Shown here piece after piece: positions 22,650-33,418 of a stretch of 64,000 bases of DNA. The notes below the pieces were generated by a model that worked only from the letters and a program-made list of their open reading frames with translations, was not told the origin of the DNA and ran no database searches. A program made the translations under genes and the position numbers. Source of the stretch: Rosa chinensis (lineage: Eukaryota > Streptophyta > Magnoliopsida > Rosales > Rosaceae); contig NC_037088.1 in NCBI RefSeq assembly GCF_002994745.2, positions 54,341,897 through 54,405,896 on the forward strand, written 5' to 3'. Within the stretch, counting starts at the first letter, position 1. Each line of letters starts with the position of its first letter.

Positions 22650-22925
22650 TATAGCTCTTCTAGTGGGAGCTCTCTTTTTTTAGTCATTTTAAGGAACCAC
22701 TTATTAGACCAACTTTTTTTTATCACATATTGGGGTTTCGATCATTCAATTCTTAGCTCTATATGAGTAGATCACTTTTGTAAATTTTCAGCCAAATTGA
22801 TGACTATTAAGGTATCGAATTAGATCAATAGACAAATCAAATCTGTCCAATATGAACCGTTCATGCTTATAATTGTAAATCACAGTTATGAATGTCTTAA
22901 CGATTATCAATAGATCGGTACGTAA
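22650..22925. mobile_element. Palindromic microsatellite-embedded element, truncated copy 5
   Basis: Only the left arm and centre are present. It starts CTCTTCTAGTGGGAGCTC, runs through TTTTCAGCCAAATTGATGAC and TCTGTCCAATATGAACCGTT, then stops at CGATTATCAATAGATCGG. (TG)n and (TA)n follow at 22933-23012. Its outer end resembles the intact distant copy at 60393-60801. Confidence 0.7.
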
Positions 22926-23447
22926 GCAATCTCGTGTGTGTGTGCACGTGTGTATGTATAAATAAATATCTTTAATTCAAAAAAATAATATATATATATA
23001 TATATATATATATCAATGTGCACGAGCCATGATCAAATTAAGTTTGTTCTTGATTTGTTTTAGATTGATTAATTTGGACAAGTGACAAGATATGAATGGC
23101 GTAGAGACATAGTTGAATCTCACCCGTGAGAACCACAGAGATCTTATATATTAAAGAAAATAAAAATAGATTAGCAATGAAAGTTTCAAATTTCGTCCAA
23201 CATGATTCTGTCTATATTGAATACCCTTTTATATGTCTAACATCTATGTAAATAGATCGATACGTGCTCAAATACAAGTACTAAAAAGATAATTAAAAGA
23301 TGAAGAACAGAGTTAGAACTCCATTAAGTCAATAAATAGTTTTGATTCCTCCCTATATTCTCTATTTTTTAGCTTGAAATCAGGAGCCAAAACAGCCTTC
23401 TTTTAACCCTTAGAATTCATTAAAAAAGGAAAAGAAATTATAAAAAG
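22926..23447. other. Gene-free stretch with TG and TA microsatellites
   Basis: (TG)n at about 22934-22954 and (TA)n at about 22988-23012 are followed by AT-rich sequence with no exon or bounded element. Confidence 0.5.
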
Positions 23448-23619
23448 TGGAAATTATTCTATGCACCGACGGTGTAAGTCACCCAACCCTTATAAAATAA
23501 TCTCAACTCTTGATATTTATTATCAACTTTATTTTTAATAAATAAAAAGTGTATTTAATGCAATCTAACCATTCATTTATGTTGGTGCAAGTGCACGGCG
23601 GTGCTCTGAATAATCTCTC
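23448..23619. mobile_element. 172-bp MITE with 9-bp TSD (copy 1)
   Basis: Imperfect inverted termini (GGAAATTATTCTATGCACCG and GAGATTATTCAGAGCACCG when both are read inward), with TSD TATAAAAAG at 23439-23447 and 23620-23628. The 9-bp TSD suggests the Mutator superfamily. A same-length copy in the opposite orientation is at 44824-44995. Confidence 0.85.
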
Positions 23620-24439
23620 TATAAAAAGAGGGGAGCAAATACCAAACCTCCTGAAACTAAAAACAGAACTAACTACCACAAACGAAACTATAATTTACTA
23701 AAATGTCAGCTACCTAGTTACATTCTCAAAAAATATGCAAAAATCAAAATCGCATTTGACAAATACGGTGTAACGAATCAGCCCACTCAAAGGGAAACTT
23801 CCAAGAGACCTGCAATAATATCCACCATTATTCTTATGAAAATGCAAGTCACCGACCCTTCCTTCCTGGCCAATTGAACATCGTAGAAATTAAAGCTATC
23901 ACTATAATTATTCCATACTGGATAGATATGGCAGATCTTATAGTCCAATGTGAATATATTGAGTTGTGTGTTCAAATATATATCATTTGAAATTCTGTCT
24001 TTTAGAGATTAGATGCTCACTCTCTGCTTCAACTTGGAACTTTCAAAACCCAAATATTCCTTAACCACATCACTCAAATCAATTCTAGTTTAATTATGAT
24101 ATAATTCTCCCTCTCTCGGTCAATCGTAAGTTACAGATGCTCAAGAATTACATTTATATGATGCACGTAAATAATATTGATAGAAGTCATAGAACTAGAT
24201 ATAGAAGGCGTCAAAGAGCCAGGGCAGCTAGGTCCTAGGGATAATCAAACTTTGAAGTACAAGTTAATGTGCATGTGCGGCTACTTCCCAATACAATGCA
24301 GTGATGAGTAATCTGACATGCATAAAAAAAAAAAAAAGAAGCTGCAGCCGATCAGAGTGGGTATGCATTTTCACATTTAGTGGAGAATGGAGATCGATCG
24401 ATTAAACCTTGACCAATTACTTTACCCATACTTTTCTAG
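23620..24439. other. Gene-free stretch
   Basis: AT-rich, no exon, no RNA gene. One A-run lies at about 24325-24337. Confidence 0.45.
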
Positions 24440-25835
24440 ATGGGCCGTGACCACTTACCCAATTTTAGTCTAAAAATTACCCACTTACTCAACTAAGAGA
24501 TTTTTAACCTCATTTACCCAATCTAATATCTATTGACAGTATTGCCCTCATACTCTCTCTCGACTCCCCTCAGCCTCTCTCTCTCTCTCTGAACCACCTT
24601 CTGCCGGTCCTTCTCGTCCTCCATCGTCGACTCGCGCCGCTCACGCTTCCGCTACTCCGGGGAGGGGCTGCGGTGGTGGTGGAGGCAGTGGATGCGGTAG
24701 GTGTCGGGGTTGGACCGACTGTGTTCTCTTCACCGGATTCGGATCGGGTCGTGGCTGCGTCGTCTTCTTCAGCCACCGGTGGTTCCTCTTCTTCTGATAC
24801 GGTTTGGAATGCGTTTTCTTCTCCGGATTCGGGTCGGATCAGGGATGCATCCTCCTCTTCTTCTTTCCCGGTGGTTGCACGGTTGTTGCCTCTTGTTCTT
24901 CTTCCATCTGTGGTGGTGTTGTTGAGGTGGTCTCGTCTTCTGCCATTGATAGTTTGCAGGGGGTTGGTCGGCGAATTGGCCAAAGAATGAGAGAAAGTGC
25001 ATTGCAGTTCTATAGCCTCATAATATTCAGCACAAGTTGTTCTAGAGCTTGCTTTCCCCGTTGGTTCTGTATGATTTGCAAGTACAGTAGGCTTTTTTTT
25101 TTTTCTTTTTTTTTTTAGAAAACAAGTACAATAGTTGGGTAATATCTTGTTAATAGAAATAGGTTAACATTGCAGTTGGATGCAATTTTTGTAGTGTTTT
25201 CTTGCTGAAAAGAAGGAAGAATGAAAAAAAAAGTTTTATTGAGTAGTTATACATGTCTATTGCGGAGCAATAATATGATTATTAGGAGGCAATAATATGA
25301 GTATTGGGGGGCAATAATATGCATATAAATTGATCAATTGTGCCTGTAGTGTATTCATTTTTGTTTTAGGAGTTTATGCAATTCATTGGAGGGCAATAAT
25401 ATGATTATCGGAGGCAATAATATGATTATTGGGAGGCAATAATATGAGTATTGGGAGGCAATAATATGATTACTGGGGGTAATAAATTCAGATGTCGGAA
25501 TCCGGTCACCAGTCCGGCAGCCGGATTTCAGTGACTGGTTATCGGATTTCGGTCAGTGGATGCCGGACTCCGGTCACCGATCGCAGGAGACCGCGACCGA
25601 CCACTGGTCACCGGAGCACAGCAAGGTGGAGGATGACTTCTCTCTCTAAGTGAGAAAGAAGGAGAGGGCAAAAAAGTCCCAAAAATAAATAAAAAGAATT
25701 AAAAAAGAATTAATTAGGTATTAGGGAAATAATCCCTTAGAGTGTTTTGGGTAAATGAGATTAAAAAACTGTTAGTGGAGCAAATAGACAATTTTCAAGC
25801 TGAAATTAGGTAAATGATCATTTTCTCATTCTTCT
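24440..25835. mobile_element. Mutator-like non-autonomous element with GGAGGCAATAATATG repeats
   Basis: The left arm (about 24450-24540) and right arm (about 25735-25825) are inverted copies, sharing ACTTACCCAATTTTAGTCT-type and CTCATTTACCCAA blocks. Inside are a GC-rich coding-like block (24550-24990) and a run of GGAGGCAATAATATGATTATT units (25258-25490). A CCGGTCACC/CCGGAxxCCGG-rich patch (25495-25620) follows. The minus strand has a 137-codon frame starting at 24983, rich in Glu, Ser and Thr, with no known domain. It may be captured host DNA. No TSD could be fixed. Confidence 0.65.
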
Positions 25836-26420
25836 AGATACATAGATATTGTATTGAACTATGATGGAGTGAAACGACGGTTTAGTTCTTCACTTTGGAT
25901 TTTTGGTCTTGGATTTCAAGCAAAAGAAAATCAGAGAAATAATTAAACATTTGAACTTGAAGTTTCGGATTTTGAAGTGAATGTATTTAAGTACTAGAAT
26001 TATGGTTTTGTTTTGACTGTAAAGGCATAAACTTTTGCCTATTGATGATCTTGTGTACGTAGATACTAGATCATGTCCACGTGTTTTGAGGCTCTGAGCT
26101 GTGAAGATTATGTATATATGTAGACAAAGCTTGTGAGAACCTCGAACACATTATCACCCCATAATTATATAATGCAATCTACCTATCTCTTTAGGCTTTA
26201 CTCCCCCGGCCTTTCTCTGCCTTCCGCGTTAGGTCTTCTTTCAAATCTAGTCCAACTCCCACCCAACAAGTCCTAGTGACCTAGTGGGTATTAGATACTT
26301 ATTTCCCAGATGCCTTCTAGCTAGGAATGTCTTTTCCTTAGGATCACCTCCAAGAAGCTATAGGAATTCACATGGCTCTTAGCTAGCCCCGCCTAATTCA
26401 AAGGAAAACTCTAGATTAAT
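25836..26420. other. Gene-free stretch
   Basis: No exon or bounded element is recognised. Confidence 0.4.
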
Positions 26421-26888
26421 ATAACAGACCATTTACATATTGAACATCGACACTCATCTAATAAAGTCGATCAAAACAATATTTATGTAATCAGTTTACA
26501 TTAAGCTGAAATAAGTAACAATAAATAACAATTACTATGCCATAACAGACCATTTACATATTGAACATCGACACTCATCTAATAAAGTCGATCAAGACAA
26601 TATTTATGTAATCAGTTTACATTAAGCTGAAATAAGTAACAATAAATAACAATTACTATGCCATAACAGACCATTTACATATTGAACATCGACACTCATT
26701 TAATAAAGTCGATCAAGATTGGCCATGGGATGTTTAATATTACTCTAGATTAATATAACAGACCATTTACATATTAAACATCGACACTCATCTAATAAAG
26801 TTGATCAAGATTGGCCATAGGATGTTTATGTAACCAGTTTACATTAAGGTGAAATAAGTAACAATAAATAACAATTACTATGCCATAA
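26421..26888. repeat. 121-bp satellite-like tandem repeat, about 3.8 units
   Basis: Units start ATAACAGACCATTTACATAT at 26421, 26542, 26663 and 26754. The first two are 121 bp. The third is shortened to 91 bp, having lost its tail and gained TTGGCCATGGGATGTTTA, and the fourth runs to about 26888. Landmarks per unit are CATCGACACTCATCTAATAA, GTAATCAGTTTACATTAAG and AATAAATAACAATTACTATG. Confidence 0.92.
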
Positions 26889-27329
26889 TTTTTGGTGAGC
26901 TACAAAATCCTAATCTAATTCAGCGAAGAAATCAAAGTAAAGTAGGGAACTTTTTCAAACCTTGTTTTAAAGTATTTAGGCTGGTGGAATTGGGATCCCA
27001 TATGTATAGTTGTATACCATGTACGTGATGCTAATTAGTGGCCTAATATGTAGCATAACTTTACCACTTATGAAGGTCATCATACAAGAAAAATCAAGGG
27101 GATTGAACGAGTCGAACATAAAAAGATAATACACACACACATATCTAAGTCTTATGTCAATTGCCTTATTCCATATTATTGAACAATTATAATGTCACTA
27201 TCTATAATTCTATATGTAGAACCATGGAAATTTACATCTCCATGGTTTCGTCTATAATAACCACAAATTAAGCTTTTGATACATTACATATTCCCGATTA
27301 CATAATGATACAACCCTTTCAATTCTTTT
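26889..27329. other. 3' flank of the small secreted-peptide gene
   Basis: No exon is seen. The part next to 27330 would hold the 3' untranslated region of the minus-strand gene. Confidence 0.4.
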
Positions 27330-27665
27330 TCATGGATTGTTCATGCCCTTGCTTGAAGAAGAACACAGTGTTGAGTCCAGAGGGTGATCATTCACATAGT
27401 GGCTAGGTGCAGAAGAGCGACGAAATCCTTTTGGCAAGCAACCCTCCACGATATTGGGGTTTCCAAACACTTTAGGAACACGGCCCTTATTGGGTCGAAG
27501 GGATACGTAAGTCGAAGGGTTTGAATTATATGATTGATCCACTGACCTCATGGAAGCGATAACTCTAGCTTCAGAGCTCACTTGGGTGAGAGGAGGAGCC
27601 AAGAGAATCAACAAGATGTAGAGCAGGGCCATTGGGTAAGAAGTAGTACTACTCCAGAAGAGCAT
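27330..27665 (-). CDS. Small predicted secreted peptide precursor, possibly IDA-like
   Basis: 111-aa single-exon ORF from ATG at 27665. A hydrophobic stretch (about residues 12-26, MALLYILLILLAPPL) followed by TQVSSEA looks like a signal peptide with cleavage near residue 32. An internal Met12 is an alternative start. The rest is basic and polar with no second membrane segment. Near the C-terminus, CLPKGFRRSSAPSHYVNDH (about 76-94) resembles the LPKG..P.SAPS.RHN core of IDA/IDA-like abscission peptides, followed by a Ser-rich tail ending NNP. In that family the core is released and sensed by HAESA-type receptor kinases. The match here is partial (the Pro-Pro and RHN are altered), so the family call is tentative, while a secreted-peptide gene is likely. 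Confidence 0.65.
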   Translation of the reverse strand: MLFWSSTTSYPMALLYILLILLAPPLTQVSSEARVIASMRSVDQSYNSNPSTYVSLRPNKGRVPKVFGNPNIVEGCLPKGFRRSSAPSHYVNDHPLDSTLCSSSSKGMNNP

Positions 27666-27737
27666 TTTGATCAGAATCTGGGTAAGTTTGAGCTTATGGA
27701 AGAAGAAGAAGGTGAAGGTTGAAGAGTAAGAGGGAGG

Positions 27738-27748
27738 CCTTAAATAGG
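27738..27748 (-). promoter_or_regulatory. TATA-like box of the secreted-peptide gene
   Basis: On the minus strand this reads CCTATTTAAGG, about 75 bases upstream of the ATG, followed by a CT-rich leader (CTTCAACCTTCACCTTCTTC). Position and leader composition fit a short plant 5' UTR. Confidence 0.55.
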
Positions 27749-28181
27749 GTCATGAGAATCGAGAACCATACTGTGGAAAATATAGCTGGATATGGATGAC
27801 GACCAACTACTCAGGCTAGCTAGCAAAGCTTGCATGCTGGTCATTGTACTTGTTGGTAGCTTGTTGGTAGCTAGGCTAACGTTTAATTTGTTCACTTTTT
27901 GACAATAATAATGCTGGCATGGTAAGGATGCCCGTGCATTCCATTACTATTTTCCCAAAGTTTCTTCTTGTCAAAGTCAGCCTCTTTGATTTTCCTCATC
28001 ATTTTTGTCATCATGAGATCACAATGATAACGATAAAACTAATATATTGTTATGATTTTGAAATAGCAAGTTCTAGCAAATTTTAGTGGCAAAAGTAAAT
28101 AATAATATGAAATGTTAATTAGTATCTTCTTGCAAGTTTCATTTCATATCAAAATTCAAAAGAATAAGATTAATTTCATAT

Positions 28182-29193
28182 GGGTTTTTGTTCATTTACC
28201 TTAATTCTAGAGAATTTTTTTCCACTTACCCCATTAAGTTTTTTTAATTCTCCGTTACCCAAAACACTCTAAGGAGGTCTTCTCTAATATATACTCCATT
28301 AAGTTTTTTTTTTTTTTTTTCGAGACTATTTTTTTCCACCCCTTTGTTACATAGAGAGAGAGAGAGAGAGAGAATGGAAGAGAGAGAAGCCATAGGAGAC
28401 TTCGTCGGAGTCCGATCACCGGCCGCTAGATTTCGGTAACCTATCGCCGGAATCCGGACTTCTCTAAAAACCTAGCCGGAGGTCCCCAAAGAGGTCACCG
28501 GAAAGGTTTATTGCCCCCAAATAGACCTCTATTGGGCAATAGAGGTTTATGAAATCTCGTCGGAAGTCCCCAAAGAGGTTGTCGGATATCTCATATGAGG
28601 CCGAAGAGGTTTATTGCCCCCGCTAATAAACCTGTATTGCCCTCCAATAGACCTTTCGACTGTCGAAATTGAAACTAATCTCCCTAAAATTAGACAAATA
28701 AAACTTTGATTAAGGAAAAAAAAAACGAGGAGATTACATCAATTTAAAACATTTATTGTCCCCAACCAATAGACGTGTATTGCCCCCCAATGGACCTTTA
28801 ATAAACCTCTATTGCCCTGCAATAGAACTTTTTTTTCTTTCCTTCTCAGACTTTTGCCCACAGTTTACAAAAAAAAAAAAAAAGATGATTTGGGCACCCA
28901 GAAAATGATCTGGGCAACCGTCGAAGACGTGGGTGCCCATATCATTTTCTTGGTGCCCAAATCATCTTCTTCTTTTTTGTAAACTGTGGGCAATAGACGT
29001 CAACTGTTGAATTCAAAGAGAGTGCAGATTGGAGGGATGAGAGAAAGAGAGTGGCATGATAGTAGTTATTTAATTAGATTGAGGGCTTAATAGTCATTTA
29101 CTTTTAAATTGGGTTAATGCATGGGAATAGAAATTTGTTGCTGGGGTAAGTGAAATAATTTTGGCTCATTTTGGTGTTTTTGTTCAAGAACCC
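28182..29193. mobile_element. Mutator-like non-autonomous element, relative of 24440-25835
   Basis: Termini GGGTTTTTGTTCATTTACC and, in reverse complement from the right, GGGTTCTTGAACAAAAACACC. The arms share CACTTACCCCA-type sequence. TTCATAT flanks both ends (28175-28181 and 29194-29200). The core carries repeated ATTGCCCCCxAATAGACCT units (28510-28830), CCGGTCACC-like patches and a long hairpin. It shares CCGGA/AATA-rich core style and the CACTCTAA subterminal motif with the element at 24440. Confidence 0.72.
28854..28993. repeat. Long near-perfect hairpin inside the element
   Basis: The left arm TTGCCCACAGTTTACAAAAA, then GATGATTTGGGCACC and AGAAAATGAT, is mirrored by ATCATTTTCTTGGTGCCC, then AAATCATCTTC and TTTTTTGTAAACTGTGGGCAA. 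Arms are about 62 bp and the loop is about 12 bases around CGTCGAAGACG. The length and pairing are in the range of young MIRNA-like or siRNA-producing foldbacks. Confidence 0.82.
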
Positions 29194-30469
29194 TTCATAT
29201 AAACTTATGTATGAACAAATCTAATTGTTCAACTCCATCGATATTTGCTATTCAAGTCATTTAATGTTTATGTCAATGCGGACATTTAAAAAAAAAAAAA
29301 AAAGGAGTTCGGAAACCAGTCAAATTGGGAGGCTCATCCCTACACCTGACTTATTGTATTAGAATAATCAAGATGCTTTGAGAGGGACATAAAACCTTAA
29401 CTTCAAGCATCAATACAAAAGTTCTCTTAGAGTACACCCCAAACAATGCGGACATGTTCTGATCGAACTTAAAAAATGAAGCATTTAATTTGGATTGAGA
29501 GTTTAAAATGAAACTTTAAAATGCCATTTCATCAAGTTAGAATGCAAAACTTTTGAACTTCTTTAGTCATTTAATGATAATTATAAGTTCGTTTGGATGA
29601 ATTATCCGAAAAGAAAAAATTGTTAGGCATTCTATATGATTGATGACTTGAAGTCCAAGTCAACCCAATCACCATCAAAGGTACCAAGTAGAGCCTTTGC
29701 TATGGGGACATGTGGAAGTAGTAGCTTACCTGTTTGCCGACTGTATCAATTTTATCCTTGAGACATTATCTGATATACCTGGCTAAGCTCATCTTCTGCC
29801 ACATACTGAAATCCAACTTTCGATCTTCAAATATTTTGCCTGTGTGGGGGATCTCAACAACCAGTTGCAAATCTGTAACAAAGGACGCTATGATTTAATG
29901 AAAGCTACAAGTGTCCTGCGCGCTTTCTCTACTTTACTGCTAGCTTCTTGGTCGAAATTGGTTTTTCACGACGGTGTTTAATTTATAGTTTTAAAGTTTG
30001 AACAGTTGAGTTGACTCAGTACATAAGACACACCTTAAATATTGTTCAATTTAACGGTTTTCGGCTCCATATAATATATTACAGAATACTATAGAACTTT
30101 TTTTTTCATATATTTATCTTCATTGATCAATACACCGTTACGGTCAATATTTAGTTGCGCACACCCATCAGACTATTCATCAACACATCATCTTCGAAAA
30201 AACATGACCGAAGGCTCTTGGCTTTCAAAGTTTAGCTTGTGCTGCTTCCATGGATGCATATTGCAGACTAGGTTTTTGCGTTGAAAATGTTTCGTTCTTC
30301 TGATCAAAGATGGCTTCGGTCCCTACTAATTAACAAGTTTGTCGTCCAGAGTCCACCTACTTAAAGACTATGAAATTAAATTCAAAATCATCATCTTCTG
30401 CTCCAATTAATCCTACCTGATCATACTAGTTGAATTTAAAACTATAACTTGATCATGTTATCTAGTTAT
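29194..30469. other. Gene-free stretch
   Basis: No exon recognised. A 12-bp direct repeat CAATGCGGACAT (29274-29285 and 29444-29455) flanks 158 bases that begin with an A-run. Confidence 0.45.
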
Positions 30470-30955
30470 AACTTGTAACTATACGTAGTCTTACTTGTTA
30501 GTTTGTATAGGTAACTGTAGATAATTGTTTAGATAGAATTGTGTTGCTTTGAACAACTCTGTAAACTCTGGTATGAATAGAAGCCTTCGGTGCTTTAATG
30601 AATAATCATCCAATTCATCATCATCAAATTAAGCAATTTTTTTCTTTTCTCCCGCATTTCCGATCCAAATTAATGGCCTCCTCCACCACTACTGCTCCTG
30701 TTGTCTCAAGCTTAATGATCATGAAGCTTGACAGATCCAACTATGCCATATCCTACCTGATCGTGAGACTAAAGAGGCTGTGATACCATAAAGAGAATGT
30801 ATCCGATTCTTTGAAGCACTGAAGGCTTCTATTTATACAAGTGTTTGCAGAGTTGTCGTTCAATGTAACCACAATTCTATGTAAACTCTAAAATTATCTC
30901 TACAAGCTAACAAGTAAGACTACGTATAGTTATTTGCAGCCAAAGTTGATGATGA
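30470..30955. mobile_element. Copia remnant: inverted LTR pieces around a gag start
   Basis: 30470-30600 and 30785-30955 are inverted copies of about 130 bp. They share CTATACGTAGTCTTACTTGT, ATAGAATTGTG, CTCTG.AAAC and ATAGAAGCCTTC.GTGCTT with their complements. Between them lies a 61-codon plus-strand frame (30598-30783) whose end, SSTTTAPVVSSLMIMKLDRSNYA, is the start of a copia gag. Normal LTRs are direct repeats, so this is a rearranged or chimeric remnant. Confidence 0.7.
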
Positions 30956-32624
30956 TTTTGAATTTGAATATCATGGTTTATCACTAATACTGGACATTGT
31001 CACACTCCACAAGCACTCATGAATTGCTTTATATTGACCATATTTGGTGTTCTGATCATGGGTCTGATCATATATACTGTTAACACAAATCTAGCACGCA
31101 TCAGTTATGGCTTTGATATTGGGCCTTCTAGGACATGATAATACAGTCAATCCCATTGATCAGTTGGGCTGAGCTATTACATTATGCAATCCACATTGTT
31201 TTTTTTCAATAAGTTATAAAACCTTAAAGCTGAACTTTTTGGTCCGACCTTAAAGCTGAAGGCCGGAAATAGGACGGTAGATCTCTTGTAATCTAAATTA
31301 AGATTGACAAAGTGTTGACCATGGAATACACAGTTGTTGGAGAAGGTGAGAATATCAAATTCTCTTATAAATTAGTTATAAAGAAAAATTATTACGATTT
31401 GATCATCTGTTAATCTCGTCAGCAGCCTTATGTATTTGGGGTGATGTGTATAAAGTTTCTGATGGGAGCAACAGCAACAGAACAGAAGATGCATGTGCCC
31501 TTAAACATGCATATGTGAGAATGTTTAAATCTGGCTCGGGCAATCACAACCAGAACCCCAACACTGACTTAACGGAATTTCAATCCGGCTGGTTTTGCTG
31601 AATTCAACACAACAAGTTAACTTTAGAGAACGAAAATTAGCAGAAGCTCCGTCTGAACATCGAAAAAAATTACTAGAATATACTATTGCATAAACTAATT
31701 GGTCAAGTACATGCAATATTATTCTGGTCTACATCTCTATCTAAGAAGAACAAAATAGTTACTCACTTAGACACGTACTTGGTACTTGGTTTTCGATCTT
31801 CCTCGTTCACGGCACGAGTATTAGAATAGTGTAAGTACGTTGTTAAGATTATTGAATTATGACCGTCCAAAAAGTGAGCGGGAACACTTCAACATTAAGA
31901 AACAAAAGCTACTCTTAAACCATTCAAAAATATATGATTCCTGGCTTATGTGACATAGGTAAGAAGGGGTAAAGGTCTGAAGGATTGCAAGCAAAAAAAA
32001 AAAAACTAAATGCACTTTAAATGAGTCTGTTCCATTTTAAATTTTAATAGAGAGACCGATGGGGCCAATTCACAACCTTAATTAGTAATTGTGATGTATC
32101 TATTTGTTGGAAGAAGTGTTTTGTAAAAAATATTGAAATATAACAGACTCTAAGTTGGATTCTAATGAAAATGCAGTAGATCGCACTATATCGTTGTTTT
32201 AGCTTATTGGACGTGTATATTTAAAAATTGCTCGTTTGTAGGAACAAGAGCTTTTTTAACTTTATCCGCAAAATACATTACTATAAAATTGTAAATTTAT
32301 CTTGAATTTAATTAAAAAGCAAATCCATAATTGCCGGTTAAAGACTAGCCGGTAGTCTTCTATGATATGCCACAGTTCGTGGAATTACTATGTAGAATGG
32401 TAACCGCAAACTTCTGAAGTAAGAAACTCGATCCAAATTGACGTTGAAGATTATTTAATTCTAGTGAAACAAAATTCATATGTGAATGCTAAAGTGGACT
32501 ACAAGTGGCTCCCCTAGTCCCTCTGTCCCAATCAATAAAAGAAAGAAACAAGCCACCAACATTGTGAAGATTGCAAGTGCTTCTCTGTTGCACAGTTGTA
32601 TATGAGCGAGAACAGCGTTCCTTA
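30956..32624. other. Gene-free stretch
   Basis: No exon, RNA gene or bounded element is recognised. An A-run lies near 31993-32004. Confidence 0.45.
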
Positions 32625-33415
32625 GGCCATCTCCAGTAAGGAGGGGCTATATTGGGTACATGGGTATAATTTAGCCCCCATAAATATTATTGTTTATTCA
32701 TGAACAAGTGAATCATCTCCAGTAAGGGACGGCTAAATTTTAGCCCTTTCAGGTATTTTATGATTTTACATTATGTTTTCTAATTTGTATGATTTTATTT
32801 TATTTTAATAATATTATAATTTAGACTAAAATTAATTGTTAAGGAAAAAATTAATTTTTAAGATGTATATTTGGATGAGGTATTTATGTTGTATTATTGA
32901 TAACATTTTTGAATAGATGTTTTAAGTGCCATGTGCCATTTCGGAAGCAAATATGTAGATTCCCGATTGAATGATACAAAATATTACATAAATAAATATT
33001 ACATAAACTTCATTAACATGATACAAAATAAATAAATTAATTAAAAAATACATGCACTTAAAAGAAACTAATTTATATAACTAAAATTCATCTTTATAAA
33101 ATATAAAATATAGATATATATATATATATATAATATTAAGTTATACTTAATTATATACCGTTGGATTGCAAATGTTATTAATTATTGGCCATTGGATCAA
33201 ACCATGCATTGCACCACACCCCTTAATTGGGCTGATTTCTGTGGGTCCCACCAAGGGGTAAAGGGCCACCCATAGGGCTAAATGTAGCTTTCTCCACCCC
33301 CTCTTCATCTTTGGCCCTTTGGCCATTCTCTTGTTGGAGCCCATATTATAACAAAAAGCTCCATATTATAACAAAAAGGACTATAAGTTACCATATAGCC
33401 CTCTTATTGGAGGCT
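32625..33415. mobile_element. PIF/Harbinger-like element, 791 bp
   Basis: Termini GGCCATCTCCAGTAAG and, from the right end, AGCCTCCAATAAG, each followed by GAGGGGCTA/AGAGGGCTA. TTA flanks both ends (32622-32624 and 33416-33418). The terminal motif CATCTCCAxTAAG recurs internally at about 32713-32727. Near the right end AGCTCCATATTATAACAAAA is repeated in tandem (33337-33379). There is no transposase. Confidence 0.75.
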
Positions 33416-33418
33416 TTA

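Noticed and set aside
24673..24990. Overlapping long frames on both strands (105, 104 and 137 codons)
   Set aside because: They lie in one GC-rich block inside a Mutator-like element, show low-complexity Ser/Glu/Arg-rich composition in several frames at once and no domain. Recorded as a possible captured core, not as genes.
25258..25490. Possible CRISPR-like array because of regularly spaced near-palindromic repeats
   Set aside because: Plant nuclear context, no unique spacers of constant length, and the repeats lie inside a transposon.
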